Assembly: GCF_001591585.1 (NCBI RefSeq)
Contig: NZ_BCVE01000004.1
Location: 186,001-250,000, forward strand
Length of the DNA: 64,000 bases
Direction of reading: 5' to 3'
Origin: Niallia circulans NBRC 13626
GTDB taxonomy: Bacteria > Bacillota > Bacilli > Bacillales > Cytobacillaceae
Positions 57,195 to 64,000 of this stretch are shown here, piece after piece (the stretch's first letter is position 1; each line of letters starts with the position of its first letter). Below the pieces are notes generated by a model. That model saw only the letters and a list, made by a program, of their open reading frames with translations, was not told where the DNA came from and made no database searches. The position numbers were made by a program, and so were the translations under genes.

Positions 57195-57437
57195 CTATTC
57201 CTGGATAAACAATACCTCTTCTTGTCCACATTGTGGACAAAGCACAAGATGGGGGCATAAATGTGCAGATAAATCCTGATAGCCGTTTTCTAGCTTCATT
57301 TGATCAATCGGCATATAGGCACTATAGTCATCATAATAATCCATCACTCTGCCCTTGTCTTCTATGCGATAACCACAATTAGAGCAAGTTCTTTCTAAAC
57401 TTTCCAAGCCATTACAGATAGGACAAATGGAGCCCAT
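57195..57437 (-). CDS. Small zinc-ribbon protein, unknown
   Basis: An 80-residue protein with two cysteine pairs at the N-terminus (SICPICNG and TCSNCGYRIED) and CPHLVLCPQCGQEEVLF at the C-terminus, consistent with one or two zinc ribbons. The centre contains an acidic-aromatic MDYYDDYSAYMP. ATG 57437 follows AGAGGTGG; the frame extends far upstream but without support. No operon partner. Function unknown. Confidence 0.7.
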   Translation of the reverse strand: MGSICPICNGLESLERTCSNCGYRIEDKGRVMDYYDDYSAYMPIDQMKLENGYQDLSAHLCPHLVLCPQCGQEEVLFIQE

Positions 57438-57664
57438 TTCAAATCCACCTCTCTTGATTCCGCCCCTAAAATCATCTTTTTTATGCGTTAAATTTATTCT
57501 TACCTTTAGTTTCTCTATTGATTTAGAAACTATCCAGCAGGAATAAAAGGAATTAATTTCCTTGATTTTTTCTAGAATAAGATAATGAAATCCAACCATA
57601 ATAATAGTACAAGCAGCAACCAAGGTAAGAGCAAACATAAGCATCTATCACTTTCCATGATTAT
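57438..57664. other. Intergenic region upstream of the tRNA-like element
   Basis: About 227 nt between the zinc-ribbon gene and the tRNA-like element. It should hold the minus-strand promoter and part of the SASP promoter region. I see no other feature. Confidence 0.4.
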
Positions 57665-57729
57665 TGGGTTATACCTAGTGGTAGTAAGATATATCTTACA
57701 GACTGGTGCAATTCCAGTTAACCCAACCA
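57665..57729 (+). ncRNA. tRNA-like structure with encoded CCA, upstream of the second SASP gene
   Basis: A 65-nt fold. The acceptor stem TGGGTTA (57665-57671) pairs with TAACCCA (57719-57725) over 7 bp. A discriminator A and CCA (57727-57729) follow. Directly before the 3' acceptor strand lies a 17-nt T-arm, ACTGG-TGCAATT-CCAGT, with a loop one base off TTCRANY. Positions 8-9 are TA. The D-arm region CCTAGTGGTAG retains a GG, but the stem is short. The anticodon-like hairpin GTAAG-ATATAT-CTTAC has only a 6-nt loop, and the variable region only 2 nt. It could be a degenerate tRNA, a tRNA-like RNA, or the SASP leader fold. Confidence 0.5.
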
Positions 57730-57758
57730 AAAAAACAACTAGAAGGAGCTGGAACACA

Positions 57759-57962
57759 ATGGCAAACAACAATTCTTCAAATCAACTTTTAGTACCAGGA
57801 GTATCTCAAGCTCTAGACCAAATGAAATACGAAATTGCATCTGAATTTGGTGTAAACCTTGGTGCAGAAACAACTTCTCGCGCTAACGGATCTGTTGGTG
57901 GAGAAATCACAAAACGCTTAGTACAAATGGCTGAAAAGCAACTAGGTGGATTTCAAGGCTAA
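57759..57962 (+). CDS. Alpha/beta-type small acid-soluble spore protein, second copy
   Basis: A 67-residue SASP nearly identical to the protein encoded at 48342; differences are one extra serine near the N-terminus and the last few residues (EKQLGGFQG). The GPR site YEIASEFG is intact. ATG 57759 follows AGAAGGAGCTGG. The frame is open much further upstream through the tRNA-like element, but the family N-terminus and ribosome site fix the start. Confidence 0.95.
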   Translation: MANNNSSNQLLVPGVSQALDQMKYEIASEFGVNLGAETTSRANGSVGGEITKRLVQMAEKQLGGFQG

Positions 57963-57986
57963 TTGAAAATTTAATATAATGGCTAG

Positions 57987-58011
57987 AGCCCTCCTAATTT
58001 TTAGGGGGGCT
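57987..58011. terminator. Terminator between SASP and besA
   Basis: AGCCCTCCTAA pairs with TTAGGGGGGCT (one wobble) around a 3-nt loop, followed by TGCTTTATT on the plus strand. It lies between convergent genes. Confidence 0.85.
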
Positions 58012-58015
58012 TGCT

Positions 58016-58771
58016 TTATTTAGTGTATAACCACTTTATCGCATGGAGAAATTCTTGAATAAAGTACTCTCTTTTATGATCCGCACTTTCTCCCAGAATA
58101 AATTGATATTGTTCCTTTGGCAGTTTTTTAAAAAATACTTCATTTACCAGCAAAACATTTTCAACCATATACCTTTGGATATTCCCCTTGCTCTTTCCCT
58201 CGTCCTCACCAACATACAAAAAAACACTATTCTCCTTCTGCATCTCATTTTTTTGTACATAGGAAAGGCTGTGCGGATACCATAGTGACGGGGAAAGGAG
58301 CCCAAATTTAGAAAAATAGTCAGCAAAGTCATACATGGCATATAAAGAAATCAGCCCTCCTAAGGAGGCTCCTATCATTCCTGTGTTTTGTCGATCTGCT
58401 TTTGTTTGAAACATTGTATCAATATATGGTTTAATCGTTTGCGTAACAAAGGATAAATAGGCTTTTCCTTCCCCCTTAAATGGAGGCAAAGTGGGATTAA
58501 GACTAGGTGAATACCAAGGCGTATACTCATTAAGCCTCTCCTTTGGTTCAATTCCTACAAGTATTACTTCCTCTGCTATATCTAAAGAGAATAATTCTTC
58601 TAATTCATGTAAGATAGGATGAAAAAGATTTCCTCCATCATGAACGTAGATTACTGGAAAACTACTTGATAATTTATTATAAGAAGGTGGCAGGTAGATA
58701 CTCAAAGTTCGAGTTTGTATCTGGACCTCCCTTAACGTTCCCCTCATTTTCCTACTTCTGTGACCATCCAT
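58016..58771 (-). CDS. besA: Bacillibactin esterase-like hydrolase
   Basis: Alpha/beta-hydrolase of the enterochelin-esterase group, 251 residues. The nucleophile lies in MIGASLGGLISLYAM, and the histidine probably in ESADHKREYF. It would hydrolyse ferri-bacillibactin in the cytoplasm to release iron. It begins 10 nt after feuC, giving the order feuA-feuB-feuC-besA known from B. subtilis (besA = ybbA). Confidence 0.86.
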   Translation of the reverse strand: MDGHRSRKMRGTLREVQIQTRTLSIYLPPSYNKLSSSFPVIYVHDGGNLFHPILHELEELFSLDIAEEVILVGIEPKERLNEYTPWYSPSLNPTLPPFKGEGKAYLSFVTQTIKPYIDTMFQTKADRQNTGMIGASLGGLISLYAMYDFADYFSKFGLLSPSLWYPHSLSYVQKNEMQKENSVFLYVGEDEGKSKGNIQRYMVENVLLVNEVFFKKLPKEQYQFILGESADHKREYFIQEFLHAIKWLYTK

Positions 58772-58781
58772 TTATCTACCT

Positions 58782-59813
58782 CTACACTTTAGCTTTTACT
58801 AATAAATAAACAAAATAAGGTGCGCCAATTATACTTAAAATTATCCCAGCTGAAATTTCTGCAGGTGCGACAATTGTTCTGCCGATAAAATCTGCTATTA
58901 ACATGAAGAGGCTGCCAATTAACCCACAAACTATCATAGAATTTCGATGTTTTAATCCAACTAACAGTCTTGCCATATGTGGAGACATTAGTCCAATAAA
59001 ACCTATGCTCCCTGAAACAGACACACATGCTCCAATCATGCCAACAGCACATAATAATAATAGCCATTTTTCTTTTTCCACTTTTACTCCTAAACCAATC
59101 ATTACTGTTTCTTGCAATTGAAATAAATCAAGCGAGTACGCCTTTCGAATAATAAATGGAATGATTAGTAAAAACCATGGTAACATTGCAAGAATAAATA
59201 ACCAATTGGCATTATAAATACTTCCAGTCAGCCATACTGCTGCCATTTCAAAATCCTGTGCTTTCATTTTTAAGGACATATACATGGCCAAAGAACCAAA
59301 TCCAGAATTTATGGCTATTCCAGTTAAAATGAGTTTTTGCGAGTTCAGTCTTTCTCTATCTTTTGCTAATAAAAAAATAACAAATGCAGCAATAAATCCT
59401 CCAACTAAGCCAATAAGCTGCATACTTAACACAATCCATAAGCTATCCTTATTAAGATTAAGATTAAGCACTCCTTGAAAGAAAAACATATAGGCAACAA
59501 TCGCAGCTCCGGCTCCACTGTTAATTCCTAATATTCCAGGATCCGCAAGACCATTTTTCGTTATACTCTGCAGGATAGAACCTGCAATCCCCAATCCGAA
59601 GCCAACAAAAATGGCCAAAATAATTCTAGGCAGACGGAACTCAAATATAACTAGATCCGTATTAGCATCAGGATGATAACGAAAAATACTCCTTCCTATA
59701 TCTTGAAAAGAAAGAATATATTCTCCTTTGGATAAACTAATGATCATGATGATGAGACATAAAGCAATTAATACATAGATCGATACATAGGTTCTTTTTC
59801 TTTCATTATCCAC
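58782..59813 (-). CDS. feuC: Ferri-bacillibactin ABC transporter permease FeuC
   Basis: FecCD-type permease of 343 residues with about ten helices. The coupling region reads SGSIGFIGLMSPHMARLLVG. KNGLADPGILGINSGAGAA is the usual N-terminal block. Start overlaps feuB by 8 nt, indicating coupled translation and a heterodimeric channel with FeuB. Confidence 0.94.
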   Translation of the reverse strand: MDNERKRTYVSIYVLIALCLIIMIISLSKGEYILSFQDIGRSIFRYHPDANTDLVIFEFRLPRIILAIFVGFGLGIAGSILQSITKNGLADPGILGINSGAGAAIVAYMFFFQGVLNLNLNKDSLWIVLSMQLIGLVGGFIAAFVIFLLAKDRERLNSQKLILTGIAINSGFGSLAMYMSLKMKAQDFEMAAVWLTGSIYNANWLFILAMLPWFLLIIPFIIRKAYSLDLFQLQETVMIGLGVKVEKEKWLLLLCAVGMIGACVSVSGSIGFIGLMSPHMARLLVGLKHRNSMIVCGLIGSLFMLIADFIGRTIVAPAEISAGIILSIIGAPYFVYLLVKAKV

Positions 59814-60828
59814 GTTGAGTATTCCCTCCTCCCTTTGTCTTTATTAAATACAAGAAGAAAGGAACACCTAAGAAGGCTGTTACGATTCCAATTGGCGATT
59901 CAAAAGGGTAATTAATGAAGCGACTGAGAGTATCACATATAACGAGAAATATGGCCCCTATAATTCCAGAGCATGGAATTATTTTTCGATAGTCAACTCC
60001 AACTATCATTCTTGTAATATGGGGAATAATTAAACCGACGAAACCTATTTTTCCCGCCAGCGAAACAGAGATCCCCGTCATCACTACAACTGCTGTCATC
60101 GTTAAAAGTTGAATAATGAATGTTTTCTGACCAAGGGATGTAGCAATTTCTTTTCCTAACGATAAAATAGCAATCGATTTGGAAAGCGATAATGCCAAAA
60201 CAATTCCAATAATGGCTATAGGAAAGCAAATAAGCAATAGATCATTATTAAGCTGGTGCAAGCGGGCATTATACCAGAAGCTCATATTTTGGGATACTTG
60301 AAAATAGGAGGCAATGGCAGAAGATAAACTGCTTAAAAAAGATCCAAAAACGGTGCCTATAATAGCAAGTCTTAAAGGAGAAAAACCATTCTTCACAACG
60401 GAAGCTAAACCTAAAACTAAGAAAACACCTAAGGCAGATCCGAGAAAAGAAAAAGCAACCATTTGAAAGGAGTTCAATCCTGGAAAAAATACAAAAGCAA
60501 GTGTTACCATAAATGCTGCACCATCCGAAACTCCCATTATGGACGGCGATGCTAAATAATTCCTTGTCATTCCCTGCATCATAGCTCCGGACATTGCCAA
60601 AAGGCCGCCTATTAATAATGTTCCTGCTGCTCTAGGAAATCTGGCTGTCCGGATAATGGTATGCTCCACATTTTCTGCATCAAAATTAAAAAAGGCATCA
60701 AAGACTTCCTTTAATGAAATATTCATTGTCCCTAACGAAATAGATAAAAGAATAACTGCAACACATAAAAAAGGCGCACTATATATAATCGCATATGCTC
60801 TTACTGTCTCTTTATCCAAATTTGACAT
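59806..60828 (-). CDS. feuB: Ferri-bacillibactin ABC transporter permease FeuB
   Basis: FecCD-type permease, about 340 residues, ten helices. Conserved blocks: GAMMQGMTRNYLASPSIMGV and LAGKIGFVGLIIPHITRM. I propose ATG 60828; the frame opens at TTG 60855, and AAAGGAGG lies 16 nt before the ATG and 13 nt before an adjacent GTG, so the exact start is uncertain. An intrinsic terminator stands immediately upstream, between feuA and feuB. No ATPase gene is present, as in other feu loci, where a shared ATPase (YusV in B. subtilis) is used. Confidence 0.93.
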   Translation of the reverse strand: MSNLDKETVRAYAIIYSAPFLCVAVILLSISLGTMNISLKEVFDAFFNFDAENVEHTIIRTARFPRAAGTLLIGGLLAMSGAMMQGMTRNYLASPSIMGVSDGAAFMVTLAFVFFPGLNSFQMVAFSFLGSALGVFLVLGLASVVKNGFSPLRLAIIGTVFGSFLSSLSSAIASYFQVSQNMSFWYNARLHQLNNDLLLICFPIAIIGIVLALSLSKSIAILSLGKEIATSLGQKTFIIQLLTMTAVVVMTGISVSLAGKIGFVGLIIPHITRMIVGVDYRKIIPCSGIIGAIFLVICDTLSRFINYPFESPIGIVTAFLGVPFFLYLIKTKGGGNTQRG

Positions 60829-60853
60829 CACCTGATCGAATGAACCTCCTTTC

Positions 60854-60892
60854 AAAAAAAGACCCCCACCAAGATGGAGAAATGAGGTGGGG
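60854..60892 (-). terminator. Partial terminator between feuA and feuB
   Basis: CCCCACC (60864-60870) pairs with GGTGGGG (60886-60892), and on the minus strand TC and then seven T follow. It lies between the feuA stop and the feuB ribosome site. Such elements reduce permease expression relative to the binding protein. Confidence 0.82.
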
Positions 60893-60918
60893 ATAATTCC
60901 GTTTCCTTGTTCGCTCTC

Positions 60919-61875
60919 TTATTTAAATAAACCAGCAAAAGCTTTAAGAAAAGTTGTTTTACTCCATGCAGTTCCCCCAGCTGCCAATGGATCGACTACA
61001 TTTTCATACACTTGATTATTTTTAACAGCATCAAGGCTCTTCCAAATAGAATTATTCTCTAAATCAGCTAATGCTGTTGGACTATCGGTGTTTTCTGTTT
61101 CCTCAAACTGAATAAATAAGTAATCTGGATTCATTTCCGCTAATTTCTCTAATGAAATCATTTCCTGTGCTTTTGCTTTTTTTACTTCTTCAGGAACATC
61201 AAGGCCAAGGTCTCCATATAGAACGGGGTTAAAATATACCGTTTCAGGATAAATATATAAGCTGCCGCCTCTTAATCTCAGCATAACAACTTTTTTCTCA
61301 GCCAGCTTATCTTGAATGCCTTCTTTTGTCTCTGTAACGTTTTTTTCATAATCCGCAATGATTGTTTCTGCCTTTTCTGTTTTATTTGTCAATTGCCCTA
61401 GTAATATTAAATTATCTTTCCAGTTTGTTGAAATGTGAGAAACAGGAATCATTGGTGCAACTTTATTTAGGTTGTCCGCCACCTCTGGTTGAAATTTACT
61501 TGTGCCCAGAATAACATCTGGTTTTAGCTGCAAGAGCTTTTCTACACTTGGCTGCATTTTTTCGCCAATTTGCTCTGCTTCCGACATCGAGTCGCCTAGA
61601 TAAGCAGGGAATTTTCCAGCTGTTGCAATGGCACCTGCTGGTTTAATCCCCAGCATCGCTGCATCTTCCATCGCTTCTTGGCTTGCTGTTACAATTGTCT
61701 CCACTTTTGCAGGAATTTCGTATTTTTCCCCTAAATAGGTAACCTCTTGAGTCGTACTTTGTCCGTCCCCTTTACTATCTTTTATCGATGAAGATGTATC
61801 TTTTTCTCCCGTTTGACTACAAGCTGTTAATAATAAAAAAGCCGCTAGGAAAATAAAAAATAAATTCTTTTTCAT
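60919..61875 (-). CDS. feuA: Bacillibactin-binding lipoprotein FeuA
   Basis: Class III substrate-binding protein of 318 residues. A lipoprotein signal peptide ends at LLTAC, giving Cys19 as the lipidated residue. TIVTASQEAMEDAAMLGIKP and the YLFIQFEETEN near the C-terminus fit the FecB/TroA-like fold. Anchored outside the membrane it captures ferri-bacillibactin for FeuBC. A Fur box covers its promoter. Confidence 0.94.
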   Translation of the reverse strand: MKKNLFFIFLAAFLLLTACSQTGEKDTSSSIKDSKGDGQSTTQEVTYLGEKYEIPAKVETIVTASQEAMEDAAMLGIKPAGAIATAGKFPAYLGDSMSEAEQIGEKMQPSVEKLLQLKPDVILGTSKFQPEVADNLNKVAPMIPVSHISTNWKDNLILLGQLTNKTEKAETIIADYEKNVTETKEGIQDKLAEKKVVMLRLRGGSLYIYPETVYFNPVLYGDLGLDVPEEVKKAKAQEMISLEKLAEMNPDYLFIQFEETENTDSPTALADLENNSIWKSLDAVKNNQVYENVVDPLAAGGTAWSKTTFLKAFAGLFK

Positions 61876-61914
61876 ATACTCTCTTTCCTTTCTCTATATA
61901 ACCCTAATTGAGAT

Positions 61915-61929
61915 TGATAACCTTTATCA
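61915..61929. promoter_or_regulatory. Fur box upstream of feuA
   Basis: TGATAACCTTTATCA is a 7-1-7 palindrome matching TGATAATNATTATCA at all but two positions. It is embedded in a wider inverted repeat, CTAATTGA with TCAATTAG. It lies 40 nt before the feuA start. Confidence 0.85.
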
Positions 61930-61978
61930 ATTAGAATTATACTGAAAAAAGCTCTGATTATAACATGGATAATTTCCG

Positions 61979-63598
61979 CTAATATGCTTGTACTTTTTCC
62001 TTTTCTATCATCAGCTCTCGGAGATTATCAAGAACTCTTAAATGGGAACTTGCAGAATACTCATTCCATGGATCTGAATGGATAAAAGCAACTTTCCTAT
62101 TTTTAACTGCTGCTATACAATTCCATTCTATTGAGCATTTCAATTTGTCCCAAGCGTCAATTGTCTCCATATCCTGGCGAATATTAACAAATAAATAAGT
62201 TGGATTTAAGCTTACTAAGTCAGAAAGTGTAATGGCTTCGCTTAATTGAATATCTTCTTCAGGCTGTGCTGACGTAAATCCTAAATCTTTATACACAAGC
62301 TCAATAGCTGTTCTAGAACGATTGAGGACTATTGTATTTTTAAATAGGCTTACTACTAACACAGCTTCGTTCTGCAATGATTCCTTCAATAACTTTCTTG
62401 TTTCCTTTACTTTATCTTCATATATTTTTAAAAAGTTTTCTGCGTCTGTTTCGCAATTAATATAGGTCGCTATTTCTAACAATTGGTTTTTCCAACTGCT
62501 ATTTTTGAATGAATAATAATAGACTGGTGCAATTTTTTCGAGTTCCTGCTTCTCTTCAGCTGATATGTCATCCTTCGCGATTATTTTATCTAGTTTCACT
62601 GCAGACAGTTTTTGTATGTTGTTTTCCCATTCTGAATGAATCTTGTAGGTATTTAAATGGATAAGAATATCATCTCGAAAATTCTGATAATAATAATTGG
62701 TCCATTTAGGATGCAGTGGAGCTGCATAGGGAATTATCTGAAGTGCAAGTAAATGACCGGTAGTCGAAAAATCATAAGATGCAATCTTCACCTCTCGCTT
62801 CTTCCTATAAATCGTTGGCGGTATTCCAACGATTTTTTTGAACACTCTACTTAAATAAAATTCATCCGCATAACCAACGCTTGCTGCAATTACTCGCAAG
62901 CTATTCGATGTTTTGATTAGTAATTCTTTTGCCCCGCGTATACGGATTTCTGTTAAAAAATCCTGCACACCTATTCCATACTCTTTTTTAAAAAGCTGGG
63001 AGTAGTATTTAGGGCTTAGCCCCGCTCTTTTTGCTAATAAAGCGGTAGAAATCGCATCAGCATAATGCTTCTCCATATATCTTTTGGTCTCTTCTATCGC
63101 AATCATTGTATCTTTTGGAATTTTTTGCTGTTGATTGGTCACAAAATAATGAAAAATCATCGAACGTTTTGCCTTTTTTAGAAAATGATTATTTATTGAT
63201 TCATCTTGTTCTAATTTGAACAGGTCCTCCATTATAGGTTGAATTGTGTCAGCTGACTGAAAAACAAATGATTTCAAGATACTTTTCTCATTCTTTAGCA
63301 CTACTTTTGTATATGTATCCCTATTTATCGCTTTCGTTTGATACAATTGAAATGGCAGCAAATAATAATCTGCACTGCAAGTTTTTTTAAATTGAAGTTG
63401 ATAGGTGCTATCCGCTGGAATAAATAAAAGATCCCCTTTACTGAAGAGAAACTTATCGATATCAATCGATAGCATCCCTTCTCCCCTATTAATATAAATA
63501 AATAGATAACTAGTCGATAAAACTCGCTCTATCTTCTTGTCATATAATCGTTCTATACGGCCATAGTCTAATTCCATACTCTCCCAGTTATGAATCAT
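61979..63598 (-). CDS. btr: AraC-type activator Btr with fused siderophore-binding domain
   Basis: One-component regulator of 539 residues. An N-terminal cupin-like region is followed by two AraC helix-turn-helix motifs (about residues 165-265: ISTALLAKRAGLSPKYYSQL and IAASVGYADEFYLSRVFKK). The C-terminal part (about 270-539) is a FeuA-like binding domain that senses bacillibactin. It activates feuABC-besA in B. subtilis. It is in line with feuA, about 100 nt upstream of it. Confidence 0.93.
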   Translation of the reverse strand: MIHNWESMELDYGRIERLYDKKIERVLSTSYLFIYINRGEGMLSIDIDKFLFSKGDLLFIPADSTYQLQFKKTCSADYYLLPFQLYQTKAINRDTYTKVVLKNEKSILKSFVFQSADTIQPIMEDLFKLEQDESINNHFLKKAKRSMIFHYFVTNQQQKIPKDTMIAIEETKRYMEKHYADAISTALLAKRAGLSPKYYSQLFKKEYGIGVQDFLTEIRIRGAKELLIKTSNSLRVIAASVGYADEFYLSRVFKKIVGIPPTIYRKKREVKIASYDFSTTGHLLALQIIPYAAPLHPKWTNYYYQNFRDDILIHLNTYKIHSEWENNIQKLSAVKLDKIIAKDDISAEEKQELEKIAPVYYYSFKNSSWKNQLLEIATYINCETDAENFLKIYEDKVKETRKLLKESLQNEAVLVVSLFKNTIVLNRSRTAIELVYKDLGFTSAQPEEDIQLSEAITLSDLVSLNPTYLFVNIRQDMETIDAWDKLKCSIEWNCIAAVKNRKVAFIHSDPWNEYSASSHLRVLDNLRELMIEKEKVQAY

Positions 63599-63660
63599 CT
63601 CATTTTCCTCTCTTGTTATTTTCTTTATTTATATGTACAATATATTCACCTAATTAATAT

Positions 63661-63675
63661 TGATAATCATTATCA
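63661..63675. promoter_or_regulatory. Fur box between btr and a divergent esterase gene
   Basis: TGATAATCATTATCA is a perfect 7-1-7 Fur site. It lies 63 nt upstream of btr and about 50 nt upstream of the divergent esterase gene, so it probably represses both under iron sufficiency. Confidence 0.92.
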
Positions 63676-63725
63676 CTTATTTTACCAAATTATTGCATAG
63701 AAAGAAATAGGTGGCGATATTCTTG

Positions 63726-64000
63726 ATGAAATGGAAAGAAAGCTTTTATATTCCCAATACAGAAATTTGGACATATTCTATTGATGAGACAAAAAAATAT
63801 AAACTCTTTGTCTATATCCCAAATATCCCCGTTCCTGAAGATGGATTTCCTGTCCTCTATCTTTTGGACGGCAACGCTAATTTTGGTAGTTATGTAGAAG
63901 CGGTACGCTTGCAGACTAGAACACGAGAAAAAACCGGATTACATCCTGCTGTTATCATTGGTATAGGCTATGAAACTACTGAACCTTATAGTGAGGAAAG
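63726..64000 (+). CDS. Second enterochelin-esterase-like hydrolase (partial)
   Basis: The first 91 residues of an alpha/beta-hydrolase. KYKLFVYIPNIPVPEDGFPV followed by LYLLDGNANFG and VIIGIGYETTEPY resemble BesA and IroE-type esterases. AGGTGG lies 11 nt upstream of ATG 63726; a TTG one codon earlier is also possible. It diverges from btr across a perfect Fur box, so it is probably iron-regulated. The catalytic residues lie beyond the right edge. Confidence 0.8.
   Translation, partial: MKWKESFYIPNTEIWTYSIDETKKYKLFVYIPNIPVPEDGFPVLYLLDGNANFGSYVEAVRLQTRTREKTGLHPAVIIGIGYETTEPYSEE

Noticed and set aside
57700-57726. Cobalamin riboswitch (GGTGCAATTCC resembles part of one)
   Set aside because: The other conserved elements, including the B12 box, are missing, and the gene downstream is an SASP. 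The T-arm plus acceptor geometry fits a tRNA-like fold better.
57585-57758. N-terminal extension of the second SASP
   Set aside because: The family N-terminus is MANNN, with a ribosome site directly before 57759.

Overview
The window reads as one contiguous chromosomal segment of a low-GC, endospore-forming member of the Bacillaceae. Evidence for spore formation is direct: two alpha/beta-type SASP genes, four YheC/YheD coat-associated ATP-grasp genes, YhaL, YhaX and two tiny YjcZ-type membrane proteins. Most of the gene order corresponds to the yhe-yha-yhj part of the Bacillus subtilis map, with insertions, losses and re-ordering. It is therefore probably a Bacillus relative outside the subtilis group. 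No prophage, insertion sequence, CRISPR array, rRNA or canonical tRNA was recognised.

Layout. 1-4.7 kb: addB-addA recombination nuclease (addA runs off the left edge), with an SOS-box-like palindrome upstream. 4.9-9.6 kb: signal peptidase I, a TVP38/DedA-type membrane protein, an LCP cell-wall ligase and an S9 peptidase. 9.8-12.6 kb: yhjD, comK, the IDEAL-domain gene yhzC and the yhfN protease. 12.8-19.3 kb: lplJ, yhgE with its TetR regulator yhgD, then hemH-hemE without hemY. 19.9-25.4 kb: hmoB, liaFSR, an ion-transporter-type permease and a PAP2 phosphatase. 25.5-34.9 kb: yhaA, ecsABC, hit, serC, yhaH, scoC (hpr), a yhaJ-like gene and an unannotated small membrane protein. 35-48 kb: YjcZ genes, yhaL-yhaM-yhaN-yhaO, yhaP-yhaQ, an NCS2 purine permease, hemZ and yhaX. 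48.3-58 kb: two near-identical SASP genes flanking yheA, the four-gene ATP-grasp operon with a small acidic protein, a 41-bp tandem repeat, a PucR-type regulator and msmX. 58-64 kb: the bacillibactin locus btr-feuABC-besA with Fur boxes, and a second divergent esterase gene cut by the right edge.

How genes work together. HemE, HemH and HemZ serve haem synthesis, and HmoB would degrade haem. Btr senses bacillibactin, FeuABC imports ferri-bacillibactin and BesA hydrolyses it. LiaFSR and the LCP protein concern the envelope. ComK, ScoC, EcsAB and the sporulation genes cover stationary-phase decisions.

The least explained parts are: (i) a roughly 500-nt non-coding stretch between ecsA and hit with alternating GAGGTG/GGGGATG boxes, hairpins and a long closing stem; (ii) a compact tRNA-like fold with encoded CCA just upstream of the second SASP gene; (iii) four overlapping ATP-grasp genes ending in a 58-residue acidic protein; and (iv) a 20/21-nt alternating minisatellite.

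Starts were chosen by Shine-Dalgarno spacing and family length. Several are TTG or GTG. All assignments come from reading the sequence; no database search was run.
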